Shown here piece by piece: positions 15,486-25,100 of a stretch of DNA of 64,000 bases. The stretch's first letter is position 1. Every line of letters starts with the position of its first letter. The translations under genes were made by a program, and so were the position numbers. Source of the DNA: Paenibacillus elgii NBRC 100335 (GTDB lineage Bacteria > Bacillota > Bacilli > Paenibacillales > NBRC-103111); NCBI RefSeq assembly GCF_004000865.1, contig NZ_BIMB01000008.1:1-64000 (forward strand), written 5' to 3'. The notes beneath the pieces were generated by a model that saw only the letters and a program-made list of their open reading frames with translations, did no database searches and had not been told where the DNA came from.

Positions 15486-18400
15486 ATGATATCCCCAAAA
15501 TGGAAACGCACCTTATCCCTTATTCCCTTGTCCATTTGTATCCTTGGTCAAGGCCAGCCTAACGCAATCGTATATGGAGCGCCGGCCGATGCAGGAGGTC
15601 AAGCAAGTCCGTCTGCCGGAAAATGGATGACGGGCGAGTACCACGCGCACACCTATCAGTCCAACGATGCGCAGGAATCTCTGGAACACGTGCTGGACTC
15701 AGCATTCGATCAACACGGTTTCGATTGGCTGGCCCTTGCCGATCATTTGAGAATGTCCAACCGGGATGATAACGGCAACGACATTCCCGGAGGACCGATT
15801 CCTTTTTCCAAGGGTCTTGCCCAGGTTCAGGCTCCTAAAATCAAACAACTGCAGGAGTCGGGCAAGTACAAAGATAAAATTATTTTTTCGGGCTTCGAGT
15901 GGGACATGCCGAAATACGAGCACGTGGGCGTCGGCATCGTCACCGATAACCCGGGTTCGCCCGAGGCGCTGAAAGCCGTAAGCCAGTTCGAATATTTATT
16001 CACCGACCGGGACGAAAGCTTGTTCGATCCGACGGACGTTGCCGCCTGGAAGGCGCAGGACAAACGGGCATACACCACTCGCGACGACGCGCTGACCGCT
16101 TTGCGGTGGCTTCGTGAAAAATATCCCGAGACCAGTTACGCGATCTTGAATCACCCTTCGAGAAAAGGAGTTTATACGATTGCCGATATCCGGGATTTTA
16201 ACAGTGCGGCTCCGAATATCGTCTTCGGATTCGAGGGCATGATCGGCGGGCAGATGGAGCCCGACCGGGGCGGCTTCAACCTGACCACCCCGGCCAACCG
16301 GTCCTATGGCGGAACGGATTACATGGTCGCCAAGCTTGGAGGCGTATGGGATTCGCTGCTAGGGGAAGGGCGTAGATTCTGGAACTTTTCCAATTCGGAT
16401 TTTCATTTCAAAATCAGCAGCAACCGCTTGTACTCCAGCGGATATTGGCCGGGCGAATACTCCAAAAACTATACGTGGGTGAACGGTTCCGATATGAAGG
16501 CGGTTGTGGCCGGCATGCGGTCGGGCAAATCGTTTTCCGTGTATGGCGACTTGATTAACGCGCTAGATTTCGCGATCGCCGGTGACGGACGCAAGGAAGA
16601 AATGGGCGGAGAGCTTCAGGTGAATGAGGGGGATAATCTCCAGCTTACGATCCGGTTCAAAACTCCGAAACAAAATAATAACGGCGATCCTGTTCAAGTC
16701 GATCATGTCGATCTGATTTCCGGCGATGTGACGGGACTGGCACAACCGGGTACCCCCGAATATAACAAAGACACCAACGATTCGACGAAGGTGCTGAAAC
16801 GCTTCACTAGCGCGGACTGGACGACGGATGCGGAAGGGTATCATGTCATCAGCTACAATCTGGGAACGGCAAGCAAGAATCAGTATTTCAGGCTCAGAGG
16901 AACGAATCTGGGGCTCAACGTCGAGGGCGAAACAAGCAACGGGGAGCCGCTGATCGATCCGAAAACGGATATCGCCGATAACGAAACCCGTTTCGCCGAA
17001 ATTGAAAAGCGGAATTACCGGGACCTGTGGTTTTATTCCAATCCGATCTTCGTAAACGTGGCGCCCTACAGCGATCAGCAGGCTGTCGACGATACGAAGC
17101 AATCGTTGTCCTTGGGCGATCTAAGCCAAGTCGCTGCCAATCTTCAACTGCCGACGACAGGCAAGCATGGGGCAACCATCTCGTGGACAAGCTCCGATCC
17201 TCAACGGATGACCGATGACGGCAAAATCGTATCGCGTCCCTTGCAGGATACGGTGCTTACGCTGACCGCCACGATCAAGCGCGGAAATGCCATAGCGAGC
17301 CAAGCTTTTGCGGTGAATTTGAAAGGAACTTCTCTGGAGCTTCACGGTACGTGGAAGACAGCGGACGGACAGCCTTATTCCAGCGGCGCCTGGACGAATC
17401 AAAGCGTTACGGGCAGCGTCTATGCCAGCGTATACGGAAGTGTGTATGGGGCCGACTCTGCCGTTGGGTTGGAACTTTCCACCGACAACGGGCAGAATTA
17501 TAAATCCTATCAGAGCAACAGCAACATCGAGATTTCTCAAGAAGGCGTGCATTCGCGGCTATTCCGGGCCACCGATATTTTCGGAAACAAAGCTTTGCTT
17601 CCGTTGACAGTAAACATCGATCTTACGCCTCCGGTCATCACGCTCAAGGGAGACCCGACCGTGAATCTGACCGTCGGAGCGGCCTACGTCGAGCAGGGCG
17701 CTTCCGCTGCCGATAACTTCGGGGTGGACGGCGATGTCGTCACCACCGGAGCCGTCGATACGCATACGGCGGGAACCTATACGGTGCATTACAATGCCCG
17801 GGATTTGGCGGGGAATCGTGCCGCCGAGGTACGGCGTACGGTTGTCGTAGCGAAAGCGACGGACAGCAGCGATTCGAGCGGCGACTCCGGAAGCTCCGGC
17901 TCCGGCGGCGGTTCGAGCTCATCGAGCGGCAATTCGGGCAGCACGACAACCCAACCGGCATCCGGCGATAAACCGAACCGCCCTGTCTCTTTGGAGCTTG
18001 CGGTCAATGCAAAGCAAGCGACCAAGGGCAGCATCAAGGACGCTGTAACTGTCGAAGTTCCGGCAGGCGCCTTGCCATCGAACGGCACGATTCGGGCCAA
18101 CATCCTGTCCACCAAGGAGACTCCTTCCGCTGGGAATCTGCGGGCGGTGAGTCCGGCGATCGAATTCACAAGCACGACCGGTCATACTTTTAATCAACCG
18201 ATCGCTTTGACGTTCCATTATAACGCGAGTCAATTGCTTCCGGGGCATCAGGCAGCGGTGTATTATTATCACGAGCAGCAAAAACGCTGGATTTATATCG
18301 GCGGGACCAATCGTGCGGACGGAACCGTCACTGTGAACGTTAACCATTTTACGAAGTTCGCCGTATTCGATTATCAGCCGGCCACTTTCCTGGATCTCGC

Positions 18401-18938
18401 CGGGCATTGGGCTGCGCCGTATACCGACCGTTTGGTTGGGATGAACGTCATTCAAGGGTTTGAAGACCGGATGTTCCGTCCGGAAACGTTGGTCACGCGC
18501 GGGCAATTTGCGAAAATGATGGCGGAAGCGCTCGGTCTTCAAGCCTCCGCGGACGCCTCCGGTTTTGCCGATGACCCGCAAATTCCGGATTGGGCGAAAC
18601 CCGGCATAGCCGCAGCGGTCAAAGCAGGCCTGATCCACGGATACGAGGAAAACGGCCGCACGTGGTTCAAAGCGGACCAAACGGTTACCCGGGCGGAAAT
18701 GTCCGTGATGATCACGAATGCGCTGAATTCCGGCGGCGGATTCAATTCGGGGAACGAAACGAAAGCATTCCGGGATGCCGCAAGCATTCCGGCCTGGGCA
18801 GAAGCAGCTGTGAACGCCTCGGTGTCGGCCGGGATCGTGAGCGGGTACGAGGATCAAACGTTCCGCGCCGGTCAAACGGCTACGAGAGCGGAGGCGGCAA
18901 CGATGATTTACAAGCTTTTGGAAGCTTTGAAGCTGTAG
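15486..18938 (+). CDS. Cell-surface PHP/CehA-like metallohydrolase with Ig-like modules and three SLH domains
   Basis: An 1150-residue exported wall protein. After a signal peptide, residues about 45-520 form a PHP-type metal-dependent hydrolase of the CehA/McbA kind: GEYHAHTYQSND, LALADH, ILNHPS and WNFSNSDFH supply the metal-binding His and Asp. Then come Ig-like modules (KHGATISWTSSDPQRM; a DUF5011-like domain at GDPTVNLTVGAAYVEQGASA), a Ser/Gly linker near 795-825, a ZU5-like module and three SLH repeats (AGHWAAPYTDRLVGMNVIQG onward) that bind pyruvylated wall polymer. Substrate is unknown; a surface phosphodiesterase or phosphatase is possible. Start ATG 15486 has AGAGGAG 8 bases upstream. 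It is followed by a terminator. Confidence 0.85.
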   Translation: MISPKWKRTLSLIPLSICILGQGQPNAIVYGAPADAGGQASPSAGKWMTGEYHAHTYQSNDAQESLEHVLDSAFDQHGFDWLALADHLRMSNRDDNGNDIPGGPIPFSKGLAQVQAPKIKQLQESGKYKDKIIFSGFEWDMPKYEHVGVGIVTDNPGSPEALKAVSQFEYLFTDRDESLFDPTDVAAWKAQDKRAYTTRDDALTALRWLREKYPETSYAILNHPSRKGVYTIADIRDFNSAAPNIVFGFEGMIGGQMEPDRGGFNLTTPANRSYGGTDYMVAKLGGVWDSLLGEGRRFWNFSNSDFHFKISSNRLYSSGYWPGEYSKNYTWVNGSDMKAVVAGMRSGKSFSVYGDLINALDFAIAGDGRKEEMGGELQVNEGDNLQLTIRFKTPKQNNNGDPVQVDHVDLISGDVTGLAQPGTPEYNKDTNDSTKVLKRFTSADWTTDAEGYHVISYNLGTASKNQYFRLRGTNLGLNVEGETSNGEPLIDPKTDIADNETRFAEIEKRNYRDLWFYSNPIFVNVAPYSDQQAVDDTKQSLSLGDLSQVAANLQLPTTGKHGATISWTSSDPQRMTDDGKIVSRPLQDTVLTLTATIKRGNAIASQAFAVNLKGTSLELHGTWKTADGQPYSSGAWTNQSVTGSVYASVYGSVYGADSAVGLELSTDNGQNYKSYQSNSNIEISQEGVHSRLFRATDIFGNKALLPLTVNIDLTPPVITLKGDPTVNLTVGAAYVEQGASAADNFGVDGDVVTTGAVDTHTAGTYTVHYNARDLAGNRAAEVRRTVVVAKATDSSDSSGDSGSSGSGGGSSSSSGNSGSTTTQPASGDKPNRPVSLELAVNAKQATKGSIKDAVTVEVPAGALPSNGTIRANILSTKETPSAGNLRAVSPAIEFTSTTGHTFNQPIALTFHYNASQLLPGHQAAVYYYHEQQKRWIYIGGTNRADGTVTVNVNHFTKFAVFDYQPATFLDLAGHWAAPYTDRLVGMNVIQGFEDRMFRPETLVTRGQFAKMMAEALGLQASADASGFADDPQIPDWAKPGIAAAVKAGLIHGYEENGRTWFKADQTVTRAEMSVMITNALNSGGGFNSGNETKAFRDAASIPAWAEAAVNASVSAGIVSGYEDQTFRAGQTATRAEAATMIYKLLEALKL

Positions 18939-18973
18939 TCGATCCATTCGAACCAGCCTTTTATAAACGTAGA

Positions 18974-19003
18974 AAGCCTGACAGGGAATCCTGTCGGGCT
19001 TTT
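18974..19003 (+). terminator. Terminator of the PHP-SLH gene
   Basis: AAGCCTGACAGG, loop GAAT, CCTGTCGGGCTT and further T's. It is a 12-bp stem with one G-U pair. Confidence 0.88.
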
Positions 19004-19086
19004 CCGTGATTTGCGTCTTTTGCGCTTTTTCTAGCATCGTGTTGAAGTGCTTCAGAAGCATCCTTTATAATGATCCTTAATGATAA

Positions 19087-19101
19087 TAATAATCGTTATC
19101 A
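19087..19101 (+). promoter_or_regulatory. Fur box before the AraC-SBP regulator
   Basis: TAATAATCGTTATCA matches 13 of 15 positions of the 7-1-7 Fur consensus TGATAATnATTATCA. It lies 25 bases before the regulator start. Confidence 0.75.
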
Positions 19102-19126
19102 ATAACGGAATTGGAGCGAAAAAGGG

Positions 19127-20723
19127 ATGCGCGATTTATATCAAATGAAGGATATCGAGCGGCTGTCGGCGGGGAATGAGGCGCACAGACGTTGGATAGA
19201 TGCCTATACCTTTATTGTTGCCGAGGAGGGGAAGGGCGAGCTCCGTATCGACGGCTTGCGAATGCTGGTGGATTCCGGCACCGTACTGTTCTGCAACCCC
19301 GGGAGAATGATCGAATACTGCGCCGCCCCCGGAAGCGGCCTGCTGCTGGACTTGATTACGTTCCGCATCTTCACTTCGTCCGGTCAAGAAGAACGGCCCG
19401 CAGGACGAGCGGCGTATGAAGAAAGGCGGAGCCTGTGGCTTCCCGACGGCAAGCTGTATCCGGAGTCCTCTTACCGGATCGGGATGCTCGTCAAGGAGCT
19501 GAGAGCGCTCCGCAGTCAGGAGGCCGGGAATGATCCGTTCCGGCAGGAGATGCTGCTCTATGAACTGCTTCACCTGCTGGCGCCGGGCCGCCATGCAGAC
19601 TCGGAGACGGACATCCGGCCGTCGCGTAAGGGGATCGAGTCTTGCGATCGACTACATGCATAAGCATTACCGGGAAGAAATCAGCCGGGACATGTTGGCG
19701 CATATGACGGGCTTTCACCCGCGCTTTTTTTCGATGCTGTTCAAGCGGGAGACCGGGCACAGCTTTTCCGACTATTTGGCCCGTATCCGGATCGACCGGG
19801 CGAAGGAGCAGCTGCTGCTGACGGGCGGGAGCCTGAACGATATCGCCCGTAATGTCGGTTATGCGGACGGGTTTTATTTAAGTCGCAAATTCAAGCAGGT
19901 CGTCGGCGTATCCCCGACAGGCTATGTGCGCGAACCGAAAAAAATCGTCGTCTACGACCTGGTCGGACATCTGCTTGCTCTCGGCATCAAGCCGCTCGGC
20001 GCTTCATACAATCAAGGGCTGAGCAGCCTGGCGCTGCTGAGGGAGGAGCTGGCGGGCACGCCTGATGTCGGCTACACGTCCGTGGAGCCGATGCTGGAGC
20101 TGGAGCCGGAGCTGATCATCGCGACGGACTGGTTGGGCCGTGGCATGATCGAGCAGCTGCACAAAATCGCGCCGACGCTTGTATTTCACAGCGGCGATCC
20201 GTTCGAGAGATTCAAGTCGCTGGCGGATATCCTGAAGCGGAGACGGGAAGCGGAAGCATTCATTGCCCGGTATGAGGAAAAAGGGAAGCGAGCGCGGGCG
20301 GAGCTGAGCGGTCTTGTCGGACCGAACGAGACGGCGGCCGTCTACGAGATTTGGGCCGACTGCCTCTGGGTCATGTGCGAATCGTACGGAAGAGGCGTCT
20401 ACAATTTGTACAAGCCGCTCGGGTTCACTCCCCCGCCGAAGGTGAAGCGGGAGGTGCTGGACATCGGCCAACCGAAAAAAATTACGCTCGAAGAGCTGCC
20501 GGACTATGCGGCCGATCATATGTTCATCAGCGTATACCCGGTGAACGGCGGGGCCGAAAGAGCTGTTAAGGTGATGGAGAGCGCCATCTGGAAGCAGCTC
20601 CCTGCCGTACGGCGCAACCGGGTATATTCCATTGAGCTGGACGTGATTCATTCCGTTGACGTGCTGTCGCTGGAAAAGCAGCTCGATATCCAGACACAGT
20701 TGTTGAAATCCGCCCTCGGATGA
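19127..20723 (+). pseudogene. AraC-type regulator fused to siderophore-binding domain (Btr-like), broken by a frameshift
   Basis: Two overlapping frames make one gene. From ATG 19127 the N-terminal cupin-like sensor region runs about 170 residues to a stop at 19663. A second frame carries the AraC helix-turn-helix (YMHKHYREEISRDMLAHMTG, then SLNDIARNVGYADGFYLSRK) and a C-terminal FecB/FeuA-like domain to 20723. The join needs a one-base shift near 19625-19650, close to a GGGG run. AraC plus binding-protein fusion is the plan of Bacillus Btr, which senses ferric bacillibactin and activates its importer. The C-terminal domain is closely similar to the next gene (shared YAADHMF, GGAERA, NRVY, LSLEKQLDI). 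A sequencing error is possible. If the shift is real, DNA binding and sensing are uncoupled. Confidence 0.8.
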
Positions 20724-20802
20724 CCTTTTGTCCATAAAAATGATGATCATCGGATATGGTCATTCCGCCTTGGACTGATACAATACGAGATGGGATTTAA
20801 AA

Positions 20803-20817
20803 TGATAATCATTATCA
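20803..20817 (+). promoter_or_regulatory. Perfect Fur box before the siderophore-binding lipoprotein
   Basis: TGATAATCATTATCA matches the 7-1-7 consensus at every position, 19 bases before the start codon. Confidence 0.92.
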
Positions 20818-20836
20818 TTGGCATCGGAGGGGGACT

Positions 20837-21829
20837 ATGGGTCACATTAGCTTTAAACAGATGGCAAGGCTAGGGCTGCTTTTCGTTGTGATGGCGGCCG
20901 TTATTGCTGCTTGCAGCGGCAGGACGGAGAATCCGTCGAGTACGGCAGGAAATCGCGCAGCCACCGGGGACAAGCCGGGGACGAAAATATTCAAGGCGGA
21001 AAACGGGGAAATCGAGATCCCGGCGAACCCTCAGCGGATCGTCGCGATTCAGTTTGTGGGGGATCTGCTGGCGCTTGGCGTCAAGCCGGTCGGCGTGGGA
21101 TCGATCGTATTGAGCAATTCCGAGCAATTGAAGGACGAGCTGGCCGGAGTAGCGGACGTCGGAGACGTTTCCGTCGAGAAGGTGCTGGAGCTGGTGCCGG
21201 ATCTCATCGTTGCGCCGAGCTATTTGCCGCCTGAAGTGATCGAGAAGCTTGGCAAAATCGCGCCTACGGTGACTCTTCCGTGGGGAGGCTTCGCCGGATC
21301 AGACCCGCTGGAAGAAGTGCGCACGTTCGGCCGCATGCTCGGCAAGGAGAAGGAAGCGGAAGCCTGGATCGCGCGCTACAAGGAGAAGGCTGCGCAGGCG
21401 AAGCAGAAGCTGGCTGGTGTCATCGGGCCGGGGGAAACGGCGGCTTCCTACGAAATTTGGGCCAAAAATTTATGGGTCTGGGACAAAAATCAGCGGGCCG
21501 GGTACAATCTGTTTGCCACGCTCGGGTTAACGCCGCCGGACAAAGTGAAGAAGGACGTTTTCGAGCCGGGCAAGAGCCGGGACATCTCGCAAGAGGTGCT
21601 TCCGGAATATGCCGCGGACCATATGTTCGTTACGGTGTATCAGGAGGACGGCGGAGCGGAACGGGCCAAGGAGTTGATGGACAATTCCATATGGAAAAAC
21701 CTTCCTGCGGTTAAAAGTAACCGGGTGTATTTGCTTAACTTGAAGCAATTCTGGTTTTCGGACGGACTGTCGCTGGAGAAGCAGCTGGACATTTTGACGG
21801 AAACGATTTTGTCCCGGAGCCAAAAGTAA
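20837..21829 (+). CDS. Ferric-siderophore ABC transporter substrate-binding lipoprotein
   Basis: A 330-residue FecB/FhuD-family binding lipoprotein. The signal peptide ends in lipobox IAAC (lipid Cys near residue 26). The mature part has IPANPQRIVAIQFVGDLLALGVKPVGVG and the later VLPEYAADHMFVTVY region typical of class III binding proteins. It would bind a ferric siderophore outside the membrane and hand it to an FecCD-type permease. No permease or ATPase gene is in the window, so it must use partners elsewhere. A perfect Fur box upstream predicts induction under iron limitation. The upstream regulator carries a domain closely similar to it, suggesting duplication. GGAGGGGG precedes the ATG. 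Confidence 0.93.
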   Translation: MGHISFKQMARLGLLFVVMAAVIAACSGRTENPSSTAGNRAATGDKPGTKIFKAENGEIEIPANPQRIVAIQFVGDLLALGVKPVGVGSIVLSNSEQLKDELAGVADVGDVSVEKVLELVPDLIVAPSYLPPEVIEKLGKIAPTVTLPWGGFAGSDPLEEVRTFGRMLGKEKEAEAWIARYKEKAAQAKQKLAGVIGPGETAASYEIWAKNLWVWDKNQRAGYNLFATLGLTPPDKVKKDVFEPGKSRDISQEVLPEYAADHMFVTVYQEDGGAERAKELMDNSIWKNLPAVKSNRVYLLNLKQFWFSDGLSLEKQLDILTETILSRSQK

Positions 21830-21942
21830 TAAACGCCGGTTCGTTTACAATTTATTTAATTGCGTTTGATGCTCCGATAACAAACCGCAGTACAATTAGA
21901 AAGTGTAAGGACAGCCAAATAAGCAGGGTACGAGACGAGGAG

Positions 21943-22017
21943 AAAACCCTTTTATGCAGCAAACGGAGGAGCCGGTTCGGCGCGCCCCCTCTGTTTGATG
22001 GATGGAAGGGTTTTTTT
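21943..22017 (+). terminator. Long branched terminator/attenuator before the GDPD-SLH gene
   Basis: AAAACCCTT (21943-21951) pairs with AAGGGTTTT (from 22006) and seven T's end at 22017. Inside, AAACGGAGG pairs with CCTCTGTTT, enclosing a GCCG/CGGC tip. It may terminate the upstream siderophore gene or act as a leader attenuator. The remainder of 21830-22137 shows no gene. Confidence 0.8.
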
Positions 22018-22137
22018 GTCATGTTCACATGAAGGGAGCTGTGCATACCGAACCGGATGTTGCCAGGATAAACGCTCTAAAAGCAGAAGCGGGATCGAAA
22101 TGACCTACCAAGACGATAGGAAAGGACAGAATCCACA

Positions 22138-25100
22138 ATGATACGTCATGCCAAATCGTTCTACGTATTTCTCATTATCGCATTACTTAGCGGGACGATT
22201 CCGGTCGGCCTTGTTCCGGGACAAGCCGAAGCCGCCGACACGGGACGAAAATCGATGATTGCCAAAAAGACGAAGAACGCACCCGTGATTGATGGACAGC
22301 TCGACGAATCCGTCTGGAGCATCGACCAGCCGTTAACCGTCCGTACAGGAGAGGGCATCTCCAAGGAGTCCAAATTCGGCCTCTTATGGGACAATCAATA
22401 TCTCTATATCGGCGTGAAGGCCGACGACGATACGCTGATCCATAACGGACCGGGCTATTGGTTCGAGCAGGATAATATCAATTTATTCTTCGATCCGACG
22501 AATCACCGCTCGGCGCCGTTTGCAAGCGAGGACATGCAGCTCGGATTCGTCTATCAGCCGGGGGCGACGACTCCGGAGTTTCACTTCGGCGCAGCGCTGA
22601 ATAATCACAGCGGCAAGGACGAGAAAAAAATACTGCGTGCCATCCGCACGACCGGCAGCGGCTGGACGCTCGAAGTGGCCGTGCCGTGGGATATGCTCCA
22701 GCTTGACCCGAGGCGGAACAAACAGTTCGGATTGGAAGTCGGCACGACCGACCGGTATGATGCCGCAGACCCTGCGAAGCAAAGGTCGAGCTATTGGAGC
22801 GCCTACAACACCACATCGTTCTGGAACGATACGTCCGGATACGGCACCGTCAAGCTGGACGACGGCAATCCGGTGACTGGAGCGGTGAATCCGGTCCTTT
22901 TGCAAGAGACGTTTGACGGTACCCCGTCAGGACAGCTTCCATTCGGCTGGATCTCCGACGTGAATGCGGGGAGCGATCCGTTTACGGTTGTGCAGGATAC
23001 ATACGGCAACGGGCGAATGGTATTCGACGGGAGCGCGTCAGGCAAGCAAGGTCGGGCGATTGCGCCGGTGCAGTGGGACAACTACGTGATAGAAGCGGAC
23101 GTCCGATTCGAAAAAGTGCTGGATGCGGGACGCTGGGCTTCCCTCATGTTCCGCGGAGCCGCCAGCGGCAAAGCTCCTTACAACCAGATGGCGGTCCGGC
23201 AAAACGGCACCTACGAAATCGCCTACCGGAAGCCGGATAACGCGTGGTTCAGCCCCACACCTATGAGCGGGATATGGAAGCCGCTTGCTTTGAATAACGA
23301 TTACACGATGAAAGTCCGCGTGTTCGACAACAACGTCAAAGAATACATCAAGGCGAAAAGCGATGCGGATTTTACACTGCTGACCGACAAAACCTTGAGT
23401 CCGAATGTGCTGCTGGAACGCGGCAAAATCGGCTTGCAGGCCGACCAGAGCAAAGTGTCGTTCGATAACGTGAAGGTCACGCGGATAACGGCCGATCGGC
23501 TCAATCTGGCGATTCCGCCAACGATGGAAGCGCTGACCGGACCGCTGAGCGTGACCGGCAACGTCTACTTCTCGGACGGCGTTACGGAAGCGGTCTATAG
23601 CGACCGGCTGAAGCTGTATTCCTCGGACGAGAGTACGATCAAAATCGTGGACGGCAAGCTGTATCCGGTCAAAGCGGGGAAAGCGACGATTCAATCGGTT
23701 TTCACCAATGCCGAAGCAGCGCAGGAGGTTACGGTTACGCCGTCGGCCACTGGGGCAAAAGTCGTTTCGCTCAAGCATAACGAAGGCTATGTGCTGGGCA
23801 CCGCAGGCGGGACCATCGATCTCCAATCCATTGTATTTCAATCGGAGCTTAGCGATTTTACCTCAGGCCCGCTAAGCGGCGACCGTTTAATCTGGAGCTC
23901 GAACAGCAGCGGGATCACAATAGAAAACGGTAAAATCAGCGTCAAGCAAAAAGGCGTTCACACGCTGACCGCTTCCATCGATAGCGTATCGGTTCCGATT
24001 CTCGTTGTAGCGAAAGAAGCCGGGGACGCCGAGTACGTACTGTATGAAGAGAACTTCGACGCATTGCCGTACGGCGCGCTGCCGCCGGGCTGGACAAGAA
24101 TCGAAGGCACGACGCCTAGTGCGGCCGTCGTGAAAGCCGGCGCATTCGAGCTGAATGCCAGCTCGGCCCCGGACAACCCGTCGCGCGTGCTGCTTCCGGA
24201 CTATTTGAAGCTGTTCGGCAACTATAAAATCGAAGCGGATGTCACCCATCTGTCGGCCAATGATGCGGCGAGATGGAATTCGATCATGTTCCGTATCCAA
24301 AATAACGACCACCCTTATTACCAAATGGCAGTCCGCAAAGACGCGACGGCTTCCAATGGTGTCGAATTCGCCGAGCGGACCCCGTCGAACGGCTGGAACG
24401 TGACGGACCGCGGCTCGAACAACGAAGCGATCGACCCGGCGAAAATGTACCGTTACACGGTCAAAGCCTACGGCAACCGGGTGCAGGAGCTGATCGACAA
24501 CCGCGTGATGGTCAACTCTGATGCGGCCTCCGCTTATGCCAAGGGCGGCATCGGCTTGCAGGCAAACGGCAGCAGGATGAAAGTGGACAACATCCGTATT
24601 ACTTTGCAGCAGGAGGCGCTGCCGCCGATGCCGACAGACCGCTTCGTGAACGTCACCGAGCCGGAGACGAAGATTTCGCTTGCGCCGTCCGTTGTCAAGG
24701 AGGTTCGCAGCGGAGCGGATCTGGCAAGCTTGAACGGGCCCGCCCTGCCGGCGACGGTGATTCTGCATGTGAACCCTGAGTTGAAGGTGACTGACCCGTC
24801 AGGCGCGAACGTGCTCGGAAGCTTGGACGAGGTGCTGGCTTCGCTCGGCACCCGGATGATTCCGGCGTTCTATGTGAAGGATGAGCAAGCTGCCGATAAG
24901 CTGACCGACTATGTGCAGCGGACCGAGCTGGAAGACGCGTTCGTCGTCTCGGACCGTGGCGAGCTGGTCAAGCGGGTAAGAACGTCGTACCCGATGATCC
25001 GGGGCATTGTCGATTACAGCGCTGCGCCGGCCCCTATGACGCAGGAAAGCCTGCTCGATATCCGCAGAAAGACAACGGTCAATCAGGCGAAAATCGCCAT

